A stretch of DNA of 64,000 nt from Acidobacteriota bacterium (GTDB lineage Bacteria > Acidobacteriota > Blastocatellia > Pyrinomonadales > Pyrinomonadaceae): contig JAHBSL010000020.1 in assembly GCA_019639135.1 (NCBI GenBank), positions 1-64,000 of the forward strand, written 5' to 3'. The position numbers and the translations under genes are program-made. The notes beneath the pieces were generated by a model. It was not told where the DNA came from, did not search any database, and saw nothing but the letters and a program-made list of their open reading frames with translations. Of the stretch, positions 17,568 through 24,989 are shown in pieces; the stretch's first letter is position 1; each line of letters begins with the position of its first letter.

Positions 17568-18347
17568 GTGACCCGAAGTTTTAAGAACATTTTCGCCCTA
17601 GGCGGGCAAAGCGGGGCTGCAAAGGTGACCATCACCGGCGTGGTCTTTCTTCTTTTGGTGTACGCCCCATTCGCCAACGGACAGCGGCGCTTCTCGCGCA
17701 GCTTTCCGGCAAACAATGATGTCCGTATCGAGCTTCTGAACCGTTCCGGTACGGTTACGGTCGAGGGCTGGAACCAACAAGAGGTCAACGTTTCTGCGTT
17801 TCTCGAAGCTCCGGTTGCCCTCATCGAGCCCAAGGTCGCCAACGGCACCATCTATATCAATCTGGTCAAAGACAACCAGGGCCGGGGCGAGGTCGGCAGC
17901 GTAAACTTCACCGTCCGCGTTCCGTTCACCTCCAGCGTAGATATCGAAACGCTTGTCGGGAACTTGATCGTTTCGAATATTCGCGGCGGCCTGCTCCGTG
18001 CACACATCACCAGCGAGGGCGACATAACGCTGACCAACATCGGTGCCCGTGCGGTCTCGGCACAGAACGGCATCGGCGATATCTTTTACGACGGCACGAT
18101 CACCTCGGGCGGCAGCTATCGCTTTCAGTCCGTCCGCGGCAACATTAACCTCCGCATTCCATTCAGTTCATCGTTCAAACTCGTTGCGACCGCACCATCG
18201 ACGCGAAACATTTCACTCGGAGCCCTTGCCAATACGAATATGAGCTATGCGGGCGACGGGCGTCGTGTGGTCGGCCGGGTCGGTGATGGAAGCGCGACCA
18301 TTTCCGTCACCAATCAGCGCGGCAATATCGCCTTCATCAGCCGTTAG
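17568..18347 (+). CDS. DUF4097-like envelope protein, first copy
   Basis: A 259-residue protein that probably starts at GTG 17568, nine bases after the anti-sigma gene. A hydrophobic segment (about residues 20-38, ending FANGQ) looks like a signal peptide. The rest is a run of short beta strands (VRIELLNRSGTVTVEGWNQQ, SVDIETLVGNLIVSNIRGG, GDITLTNIGARAVSAQNGIG) that form the right-handed beta-helix of DUF4097/DUF2807 proteins. These often accompany ECF sigma/anti-sigma pairs and are thought to act at the envelope. No enzyme motif is visible. Co-transcription with the anti-sigma factor is likely. Confidence 0.75.
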   Translation: MTRSFKNIFALGGQSGAAKVTITGVVFLLLVYAPFANGQRRFSRSFPANNDVRIELLNRSGTVTVEGWNQQEVNVSAFLEAPVALIEPKVANGTIYINLVKDNQGRGEVGSVNFTVRVPFTSSVDIETLVGNLIVSNIRGGLLRAHITSEGDITLTNIGARAVSAQNGIGDIFYDGTITSGGSYRFQSVRGNINLRIPFSSSFKLVATAPSTRNISLGALANTNMSYAGDGRRVVGRVGDGSATISVTNQRGNIAFISR

Positions 18348-18428
18348 CCATTTGGAAAAACATTGCTTTTCTTTCCTGTAAAGGCGTAAGATACGAGAGG
18401 CCGCTCTTCCAGCCCACCCGAAACCGTC

Positions 18429-19271
18429 ATGAAAACCAAACACCTAGCGATAGCCGCACTTCTTCTCGCTCTTTTTGCAACCGCAGCCGATGCCCAGCTT
18501 TTGAAGCGTACGATCTACAAGAACGACCGCTTCGATTTCGGAGTGGGCGGGACGATCGAGATCACCGGTGCCCCAATGGGCTCCATCCGCATAGAAGGCT
18601 GGTCGAACCGCGAGGTCGAGATCGAGGCCGAGATCGAGATACAGGCACCGACCGAAGCCGACCTCGACCGGATCGGCAAAGTGACCGGCTTTGTGCTGCA
18701 AGAAACGCTCGGCCGCACCGGCATTACCTCAGTCGGGCCGCATGACAAAAAGGCTATCCGCAAGGTGGATAAGAAATTCCCGAAGGCTCTTTACACCATG
18801 CCGGTTCGCATCAATTACGTGGTACGCGTCCCAAAGTACTCCGATATCCTGATCAACGGCGGCAAAGGAGAGCTTAATATTTCCGGCATCGACGGCATGC
18901 TGCGCGTCAACTACATCGAAGCCGAAGCGAAGATCGACCTCGTCGGCGGCGGAATTCAGGCGACGCTCGGAGCGGGCACGCTCGATATCACGATCCCGAG
19001 CCGAAGCTGGCGTGGGCGATTTGCCGATGTTTCGGTCGCAAGCGGCACCATCGACCTCAAGCTTCCCGCCGGGCTGAACGCTCAATTTGACGGCTCCATT
19101 CTGCGAACCGGCCGCATCGAGAATGGCTACGAGGGCTTTAAGCCCCGCAACCGCAACGCCCAGTTCACCGAGCGCTCGATAGCAGCGACGGCCGGCACGG
19201 GTACCATCCCGCTCAAATTCACCGTCGGCGACGGCACACTCACGATCAAACAATTCGACCCGTCCCGTTGA
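18429..19271 (+). CDS. DUF4097-like envelope protein, second copy
   Basis: A 280-residue protein with a clear signal peptide (MKTKHLAIAALLLALFATAA, cleavage near ADAQ). The mature part begins with IEITGAPMGSIRIEGWSNRE, parallel to the opening of the preceding protein (TVTVEGWNQQE), so the two are probably ancient duplicates. Repeated beta-strand units continue to the C-terminus. It starts 81 bases after the first copy and is followed by a strong hairpin, so it closes the sigma-factor unit. Function is unknown; surface location is inferred from the signal peptide. Confidence 0.75.
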   Translation: MKTKHLAIAALLLALFATAADAQLLKRTIYKNDRFDFGVGGTIEITGAPMGSIRIEGWSNREVEIEAEIEIQAPTEADLDRIGKVTGFVLQETLGRTGITSVGPHDKKAIRKVDKKFPKALYTMPVRINYVVRVPKYSDILINGGKGELNISGIDGMLRVNYIEAEAKIDLVGGGIQATLGAGTLDITIPSRSWRGRFADVSVASGTIDLKLPAGLNAQFDGSILRTGRIENGYEGFKPRNRNAQFTERSIAATAGTGTIPLKFTVGDGTLTIKQFDPSR

Positions 19272-19301
19272 GTTCACCGCAACTTAATTATCGAAAGAAA
19301 T

Positions 19302-19333
19302 AGTGATAACGTAATCGTCGTTATCACTTTTTC
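19302..19333 (+). terminator. Strong hairpin with T-run, directly upstream of dcd
   Basis: AGTGATAACG (19302-19311) pairs perfectly with CGTTATCACT (19319-19328) around a 7-base loop, followed by TTTTTCT. This has the form of a Rho-independent terminator for the sigma-factor unit. Its T-run ends at the dcd start codon and leaves no room for a normal ribosome-binding sequence, so it may also control dcd. Confidence 0.75.
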
Positions 19334-19334
19334 T

Positions 19335-19928
19335 ATGTCCATTAAATCCGATATCTGGCTCCGGAAGATGGCTGCGGAGCACGAAATGATCACGCCCTTT
19401 CTGCCGGAGCTTGTCCGCGAGGTCGGCGGCAGCCGGATAATCTCGGCCGGCACGTCGAGCTACGGCTACGACATGCGGCTCGCCGACGACGGCTTCAAGA
19501 TCTTCTCGTCAGTCCACGCCAAGGAGATCGACCCGAAGCGGTTCAACGACCAATATTCGCTCGTCGAACCCGAGCTTCAAACGGCCGAGGACGAAGCGAA
19601 GTATTACCTACTTCCGCCGCATCATTACGGACTCGGCGTTACGGTCGAGACCTTTAAGATGCCGCGAAACGTCACCGGCGTCGCACTCGGCAAATCTACG
19701 TACGCCCGCGCCGGATTGCTTGTGAACACAACGCCGCTTGAGGCCGGTTGGACCGGTAGGCTTGTCGTCGAGATCGCGAATCTGGCCAATTTACCGCTCC
19801 GCGTTTACGTCAACGAAGGCATCGGCCAGATACTGTTCTTCGAATCCGACGAAGACTGCGCCGTCTCATACAGCGACCGCGGCGGCAAATATCAAGGACA
19901 GACGGGGCTGACCTACGCGAAAGTCTAG
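19335..19928 (+). CDS. dcd: dCTP deaminase
   Basis: A 197-residue enzyme that deaminates dCTP to dUTP for thymidylate synthesis. The N-terminus MSIKSDIWLRKMAAEHEMI matches bacterial dCTP deaminases, which supports the ATG at 19335 in spite of the hairpin just before it. The core GKSTYARAGLLVNTTPLEAG and WTGRLVVEIAN contains the conserved Ser/Arg and the catalytic Glu (VVEI) of the dUTPase/dCTP deaminase fold. The C-terminal YQGQTGLT closes over the nucleotide in the family. Length is as expected for the trimeric enzyme. No Shine-Dalgarno sequence is visible. Confidence 0.93.
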   Translation: MSIKSDIWLRKMAAEHEMITPFLPELVREVGGSRIISAGTSSYGYDMRLADDGFKIFSSVHAKEIDPKRFNDQYSLVEPELQTAEDEAKYYLLPPHHYGLGVTVETFKMPRNVTGVALGKSTYARAGLLVNTTPLEAGWTGRLVVEIANLANLPLRVYVNEGIGQILFFESDEDCAVSYSDRGGKYQGQTGLTYAKV

Positions 19929-19940
19929 TCAGCTATGGAG

Positions 19941-20163
19941 AAAAGTTCGGCTACTTAACAGAAAAGTTCGGCTACTCAACAGAAAAGTTCCGCAACTATA
20001 GAGAAATGTTCGGCAACATGGGGCAAATGTTCGGCAACATGAGGCAAATGTTCGGCAACATGGGGCAAATGTTCGGCAACATGAGGCAAATGTTCGGCAA
20101 CATGAGGCAAATGTTCGGCAACATGAGGCAAATGTTCGGCAACATGGGGCAAATGTTCGACAC
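19941..20163. repeat. 21-bp tandem repeat (minisatellite), about 10.5 units
   Basis: Units of 21 bases start at 19941 and repeat through about 20160. The first three are diverged (AAAAGTTCGGCTAC...); units 4-10 are nearly identical (AAATGTTCGGCAACAT plus G-A/G-GGC); the last is cut short. Most units contain a small hairpin ATGTT-CGGC-AACAT. Because 21 is a multiple of three, a frame coding repeated MFGNM(G/R)Q runs through and ends in an ATGA overlap with the next gene. No spacers are present, so it is not a CRISPR array. Confidence 0.9.
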
Positions 20164-20205
20164 CTTTTTTGTAAAGATCAGCCTGCGAATCGTCGCGAAT
20201 AATGT

Positions 20206-21438
20206 ATGAAGTCCAACATTTACCGCCATTTTAACGTCCTTTGCCTGACTTTTTGCTTGGTCACAGGAGGTTTGGCCCAGAGTGCCACGGAAACCCGTCC
20301 GCGGGCACGCGATCTCGGCATTTCGATTGGAATTTTGCCGACCGGACAGCTTAATTCGATCACGGATGTGGCCGGAGTCGGCGTTGGTCAGACTACGATC
20401 ATCAAAGGCGAGAACATCCGCACCGGCGTCACCGCGATTCTTCCGCACAACGGAAATCTGTTCAAGGAAAAGGTGCCCGGAGCTGTTTTTGTCGGCAACG
20501 GTTTCGGCAAACTGGCGGGCTCGACACAGGTGAACGAACTCGGCGAGATCGAAACGCCGATACTTTTGACCTCCACGCTCAGCGTCCCGAAAGCCGCCGA
20601 TTTCCTAATCGACTATATACTCGGCTTGCCCGGAAACGAGCAGGTTCGTTCGATAAATCCGCTGGTCGCCGAAACGAACGACGGCGGGATCAACGACATC
20701 CGCGGCCGCCATATCACCCGCGACGACGTCTTCAACGCGATAAACAAAGCCGTCCGCAGTTTGCCTGAGGAAGGCTCGGTCGGAGCCGGAACAGGAACCG
20801 TCGCATTCGGCTGGAAAGGCGGCATCGGCACGGCGTCGCGAAAACTTCCCGCGAACTTAGGCGGGTATACGCTCGGCGTTCTCGTTCAATCGAACTTCGG
20901 CGGCGTCCTCACGATCGACGGCGTCCCCGTCGGCGAGGAACTTGGGCAATACTATTTGAAGAATGCCGTTTCAATGCAGAAGCCCGCGCGTCAGCAAAGA
21001 CGTGATCTGCTATCCAACGACGCCCTTACTGACGTGCGGGCCTCTGCATCGGATCCGAACACCGCCGACGGTTCGATCATCATCGTTATCGCCACCGACG
21101 CGCCGCTCGACCATCGACAGTTGAAACGCCTCGCGTCACGATCTATGATCGGCCTCGGCCGGACCGGAGCCTCGATGACGAACGGCAGCGGCGATTACGC
21201 CATTGCGTTCTCGACCGCGAACCGCATCAACGCCGATGCCCGCATCCGCAGCATCTCGGTTCTCGGCAACGACGCGATGTCGCCACTCTTCCAGGCCGTC
21301 ATCGAAGCCACCGAAGAAGCGATCGTCAATTCCCTGCTCAAGGCGACGACCGTCACCGGCAACGGCCGCACCGTCGAGGCTCTCCCGATAGATAAGCTCA
21401 ATGAGATCCTTCGCAAATACGGTCGCACCGAAAAATAA
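20206..21438 (+). CDS. P1 family (S58, DmpA-type) peptidase / aminopeptidase
   Basis: A 410-residue protein starting with a hydrophobic segment (about residues 10-25, ending GGLAQ), so it is probably exported. Members of this N-terminal nucleophile family cleave themselves into two chains and release D- or beta-amino acids from peptides. Visible family features are NSITDVAGVGVGQTTI, GAGTGTVAFGWKGGIGTASR and LGVLVQSNFGG. The probable autocatalytic site is Gly327-Ser328 in TNGSGDYAIAFST. Length fits the family. It is a single gene between a minisatellite and a terminator; its ATG overlaps the end of the repeat-encoded frame. Confidence 0.88.
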   Translation: MKSNIYRHFNVLCLTFCLVTGGLAQSATETRPRARDLGISIGILPTGQLNSITDVAGVGVGQTTIIKGENIRTGVTAILPHNGNLFKEKVPGAVFVGNGFGKLAGSTQVNELGEIETPILLTSTLSVPKAADFLIDYILGLPGNEQVRSINPLVAETNDGGINDIRGRHITRDDVFNAINKAVRSLPEEGSVGAGTGTVAFGWKGGIGTASRKLPANLGGYTLGVLVQSNFGGVLTIDGVPVGEELGQYYLKNAVSMQKPARQQRRDLLSNDALTDVRASASDPNTADGSIIIVIATDAPLDHRQLKRLASRSMIGLGRTGASMTNGSGDYAIAFSTANRINADARIRSISVLGNDAMSPLFQAVIEATEEAIVNSLLKATTVTGNGRTVEALPIDKLNEILRKYGRTEK

Positions 21439-21470
21439 AAGGCCGTCCGGTTTCCCGAGCGGCCCTTTTG
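21437..21470. terminator. Bidirectional terminator between convergent genes
   Basis: AAAAGGCCG (21437-21445) and CGGCCCTTTT (21460-21469) form the stem, with a T-run on each strand (TTTTATTTTT on the minus strand). It serves the aminopeptidase gene and the minus-strand operon ending at 21487. Confidence 0.7.
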
Positions 21471-21486
21471 TCGACTCTCAAACAGG

Positions 21487-22866
21487 TTACACCGTCGAAT
21501 CGTCGAGCCCGGTATCGTAGCTCGATGTAGTGTCCACTGCTCCGGCGTCAAAACCGGTATCGACAGCAGACATATCATAGCCGCCATCATAAGCACCGGC
21601 GTCGTATGTGCCGCCAGTCTCGACCGCCGACGACGGATCGACGTCATATCCGGTTGACAGCGGGTCGGCCTGGTCCGCGTAACTATCTGCCGATGCCTGA
21701 TATGCCTCGGCGTTTGCCGCACTGCTCTCCGCCGCGTCCATGTTTCCCTGTTCGGCATACCACTCTGCATTGTCAGCAAAGTACTCGGCATTCTTTTCTT
21801 CGTGGACCGCGTTGCCGAGGTTGTAGGCGTCCTGGTCGGACTGGCCCGTGTGGTCGTCGCCGCCGGCATTGAAATCGGCGTCGCTCGTCGCATAGGCCGC
21901 GTTCTCTGCCGCCTCCTTTGCTCCTTCGTAATCGCCCTCGGCGATAAGGTCGGCTTGTTGGGCGCGGTAATCTTCGGCAACTTCCTGCTTATAAGCGGCC
22001 TGTTCGAGGTCGGAGGAATCCGAAGCCCCTAGCATGCTCGAGTCACCCGCTGCCCAAGCCGCGTCTTCCGCCTGCTCGCGGGCATCGGCCGCCGCTGCGT
22101 AATCGCCCTTGTCAACGAATTCATCAGCCGCGGCCTGTGCTTCGCGTGCGGTCTCAGCCTGTGCCTCACGTTCCGCAGCCTCGGCGTCGATGGCCGCGTC
22201 CGCTGCAGGCTCGGCTTCGGCCACGTAAGGCTCCGCGGCGGGCGGCTCAGAACTCGCGGCGAAATACCCGTCGTCAACCCCCGCCTCAAGCGCTCCCTCA
22301 TCCTCAGGGATCACCGCCGCCGTATCCTCGAACCCTTCGCTTCCGAGATTGAATTCGACGGAGTTCATCGAAAGTTCCTCTTCGCTCGGAAGGCCTTCAT
22401 CCGCCGCAAGTTCTTCGATGTCTTCGGTCGTATCAAATTCGCCGTCGCCGTCGCTGTCCGTCATGAGAGTGTCGGCTTCGCCATCGCCATCCGTGTCCGC
22501 GATCGCAGTATCAAGAAGCCCGTCGCCATCGCTGTCAACCGCGACCATATCGATCTTTCCGTCGCCATCAACGTCCGACACGCCGGTGTCAAACTGGCCA
22601 TCGCCGTCAGTATCTATTACGGCCGTGTCGATCGTACCGTCGTTGTTCGTATCGGCAACTGCCGTGTCGAAAAGTCCGTCGCCGTCCGTATCGGCGGCCG
22701 TAATGGTGACCGCGTCGTCGGTCTTTTCGCCATCATCAAACACGGCATTCACGACATCTTCAAGGACCGAGCCCGATGTGTCCTCGGCCTTCGCAGCCGA
22801 AAGTTCAAATTCTTCCACAGATCCGTCCGGGGCAATTTCAGTTATTATTACGGGTTCATTCGGCAT
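21487..22866 (-). CDS. Acidic Asp-rich repeat protein with helical Ala-rich C-terminal half
   Basis: A 459-residue, strongly acidic protein without a signal peptide or membrane segment. Residues about 55-150 hold about eight copies of a roughly 12-residue unit of the type D-T/S-D-G-D-G-x-x-D-T-A, which looks like thrombospondin-type-3/EF-loop calcium binding. Residues 215-400 are Ala/Glu-rich helices (GDYAAAADAREQAEDAAWAA, GDYEGAKEAAENAAYA, GNMDAAESSAANAEAYQ) that resemble degenerate TPR-like repeats. The tail is Tyr/Gly/Asp-rich. It overlaps the M48-like gene by 11 bases and is last in a three-gene operon. Calcium binding is inferred; no function is known. Confidence 0.7.
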   Translation of the reverse strand: MPNEPVIITEIAPDGSVEEFELSAAKAEDTSGSVLEDVVNAVFDDGEKTDDAVTITAADTDGDGLFDTAVADTNNDGTIDTAVIDTDGDGQFDTGVSDVDGDGKIDMVAVDSDGDGLLDTAIADTDGDGEADTLMTDSDGDGEFDTTEDIEELAADEGLPSEEELSMNSVEFNLGSEGFEDTAAVIPEDEGALEAGVDDGYFAASSEPPAAEPYVAEAEPAADAAIDAEAAEREAQAETAREAQAAADEFVDKGDYAAAADAREQAEDAAWAAGDSSMLGASDSSDLEQAAYKQEVAEDYRAQQADLIAEGDYEGAKEAAENAAYATSDADFNAGGDDHTGQSDQDAYNLGNAVHEEKNAEYFADNAEWYAEQGNMDAAESSAANAEAYQASADSYADQADPLSTGYDVDPSSAVETGGTYDAGAYDGGYDMSAVDTGFDAGAVDTTSSYDTGLDDSTV

Positions 22867-24268
22867 AATTTTGATTCTCCATCCTGTTCATTTCTTTGGC
22901 CCTCGAAGCGGCCGGCTTGGGGTTTTTACGGATAACGGTGAAATTCCCGCAACTCGCATCCGGGCATTTGACCGAAAGCTGCTGCTTTCCCTCAAGCACG
23001 GACATCGGCACCCGCATCGGCGCCGAGCAGGTCGAGCACTTCAACTTAAGTTCCGTCGGTTGCGGTTTTCCGTCTTCTTTCGGCTTCGGCGGCGATGCTT
23101 TCTTTATCGTCTCGCCGATTATCTTCAAATAGCTTTGCAGCTCCGTGCTTTTGGCATATTGCGTCAGCAGCTTAAGCCGGGGCCCGAGATATGGCGTTGA
23201 TGTGGTCGTAAGCTCCGAAAGCCTGAGCATATCGCCATCATCCACGGATTGCTGCTCGATCCAGGCATCCATATTCAACTGCCGGTACATCAGCGAAGAC
23301 TTCAGCGACCAGGCCATCAGCACGCGGCGGGCGATCTCTTCGCTGCCGACCGCAAGAAGGCCCGCCCGATCGGCAGTTATCTCTGCCTGGCGTGCCCAGG
23401 CAAGCAGCGGCATCTCGATCGCTCCGCCGATCAGGGCGCTTGGGCTGAGGATCGCGTTGAAGATACCTCCGGCCATAACGCCTCTTGCCGGCCCTTGCTC
23501 GCCGAGGAAAAAGCGGATCACCGTCTTCCAAAGAGCATGGCCTGCCTTGCAGTGCCCGATCTCGCGGGCGAGAAGGTAAAGCATATCGACGCCCTGAAAA
23601 TTGCCCGCCATCGCCGATCCAATGACGATGAACGAGTCGGTATCGCTGCCAAAAGTGAGCATGTCCCACGGGCGTTCGCCGGAGAGATAGACGTCCGGCA
23701 TATGGGTCATTCCAAGAATTCTGGCCGCACGCACCGCCTGCCCAAACACCTGCGGCATCTGCTTCTCGCCGAGCCGAACCCCATTGAACGTCACCTCGAT
23801 CCACCGCCGGCCGACCTTTTCCGAAACACCTTTGGCGGCCGCATTGAGCGGTGTGATCGCCCGCAGAGCGGCCATCGCTTTTGCGTCCGCAGCCCATGCA
23901 AACGCGGACGAATCGACCCTATATCCCGGAACCAGTGGCCGTAGCCAGCGGCACTCGGGACACATAACCTTTGCATCCGCGAGCCCCTCCCCAAACCCGC
24001 CGCAGGTTTGGCATCTCGGCGGTGGTGCCGGCACTTGCTGATAGATCGGCGGCGGCTGAGGCTGTTGGTGAAACTGCTGCGGCGGCGGTGGTTGCTGTTG
24101 ATTCGGCTGCTGCTGTTGAACGGGCGGTTGAGGAACAGAGTGCTGCGGCGGCGGAACCGGAACTGCTTGCACGATCGCAACCCCGCAAAAAATACAGAAC
24201 CGTGAGCCCGCCACAGTTTGCCGGTGGCCATTTGGGCAAATTGGATTTCCGTTTCCCTCGCTGCTCAT
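22856..24268 (-). CDS. M48-like protein with zinc ribbons and an altered HExxH motif
   Basis: About 470 residues from the ATG at 24268, which overlaps the preceding stop (TAATG). The N-terminus has a zinc ribbon (CPNGH ... CIFC), then a Pro/Gln-rich linker (about 35-85) and a second CQTCGG...CPEC ribbon. The core resembles M48 peptidases: PDVYLSGERPWDM, LLAREIGHCKAGHALW and EITADRAGLL. Where M48 has HExxH there is R235-E-I-G-H239, so the first zinc ligand is replaced by Arg. The C-terminal 70 residues add another four-cysteine ribbon (CSTC ... CPDASC). Cytoplasmic, as no signal peptide is seen. Catalysis is doubtful; a binding or regulatory role is possible. Confidence 0.75.
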   Translation of the reverse strand: MSSEGNGNPICPNGHRQTVAGSRFCIFCGVAIVQAVPVPPPQHSVPQPPVQQQQPNQQQPPPPQQFHQQPQPPPIYQQVPAPPPRCQTCGGFGEGLADAKVMCPECRWLRPLVPGYRVDSSAFAWAADAKAMAALRAITPLNAAAKGVSEKVGRRWIEVTFNGVRLGEKQMPQVFGQAVRAARILGMTHMPDVYLSGERPWDMLTFGSDTDSFIVIGSAMAGNFQGVDMLYLLAREIGHCKAGHALWKTVIRFFLGEQGPARGVMAGGIFNAILSPSALIGGAIEMPLLAWARQAEITADRAGLLAVGSEEIARRVLMAWSLKSSLMYRQLNMDAWIEQQSVDDGDMLRLSELTTTSTPYLGPRLKLLTQYAKSTELQSYLKIIGETIKKASPPKPKEDGKPQPTELKLKCSTCSAPMRVPMSVLEGKQQLSVKCPDASCGNFTVIRKNPKPAASRAKEMNRMENQNYAE

Positions 24269-24711
24269 TAGTAATAATAGGGGCCCGATGCAGCCGACAT
24301 CATGCTCATCAAAATCCAAAGGAAATAGATGCCCACGTGAATGATGCTCGAAATGATGCCGCCCCAAAGCCCTACAAGCGCCATCCAACGCCCGCCGGCC
24401 GGCGAACGGCCGTTCTTGATCGAATCAAGCTCAAGCCAGCCGACGATCGCCGCCGGTACACCCGAGATCGGCCCGCAGCAAAAAAGCGCCAGAATGGCCA
24501 GGATCAACGCCGCGACCGCCTTCTGGCCGTATTCTCCGCTCGAATTCTGCTGAGCATTGCCTGTCGGTGCCCAGTTCTGGGCTCCCGGCTGCTGCCCGAT
24601 AAAAGGCGGCGGCTCTTGCCGCGGCGGGGCACCGAGCGGCGTCGCGCAATTAAGGCAAAAGGCCGCTTCCGCGGGATTGGGCTGATTGCATTTTGGGCAC
24701 GGCTTTGTCAT
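24268..24711 (-). CDS. Zinc-ribbon DUF4190-type membrane protein
   Basis: A 147-residue protein opening with a zinc ribbon (CPKCNQPNPAEAAFCLNC), a Pro-rich linker, then two hydrophobic helices (about 64-92 and 110-140). The helices AALILAILALFCCGPISGVP and AIVGWLELDSIKNGR match the DUF4190 pattern. It begins the three-gene minus-strand operon and overlaps the M48-like gene by one base. In this arrangement the zinc ribbon would face the cytoplasm near the ribbons of the M48-like protein. The joint function is unknown. Confidence 0.75.
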   Translation of the reverse strand: MTKPCPKCNQPNPAEAAFCLNCATPLGAPPRQEPPPFIGQQPGAQNWAPTGNAQQNSSGEYGQKAVAALILAILALFCCGPISGVPAAIVGWLELDSIKNGRSPAGGRWMALVGLWGGIISSIIHVGIYFLWILMSMMSAASGPYYY

Positions 24712-24856
24712 ATAGGCGAAAAAGCGGAAGAAGTTGTCCTCCGTTGATAATGCGAGAAACCTCGTGGGAAAAGGTCAGATTTCGTCTTAAGTTTTTGATA
24801 CTATACAACAAATTCCGTTTCCAGGGCGACCAAGACCCCGGCAAACCAGATCGATT

Positions 24857-24931
24857 GCCCGGCTGAAAGCCAAGAGCTGAGAGCTGTTCGATAACGAAAT
24901 GCAAAAGATCAAACATCACATCGGCCGTTAA
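24857..24931 (+). repeat. Duplicated 5' end of the aldehyde dehydrogenase gene with a 10-codon decoy frame
   Basis: GCCCGGCTGAAA..AGAGCTGTTCGATAACGAA-ATG is present twice: at 24857-24931 and again at 24941-25020. The second copy carries the true start. The first copy has ATG at 24899 and reads MQKIKHHIGR then stop at 24931, nearly the first codons of the enzyme (MQKIENYIGG). The start-site context is thus duplicated 91 bases upstream, giving a short leader frame or a failed duplication. Confidence 0.75.
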
Positions 24932-24989
24932 ACTAGAAATGCCCGGCTGAAATCTGACAGCTAAAAGCTGAGAGCTGTTCGATAACGAA

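Noticed and set aside
19941..20163. CRISPR-like array of short repeats
   Set aside because: Units are directly adjacent with no spacers and no cas genes nearby; it is a minisatellite.
19996..20448. Minus-strand 150-codon open frame rich in NICPMLP repeats
   Set aside because: It is the antisense of the minisatellite and of the aminopeptidase start, with no independent signal.
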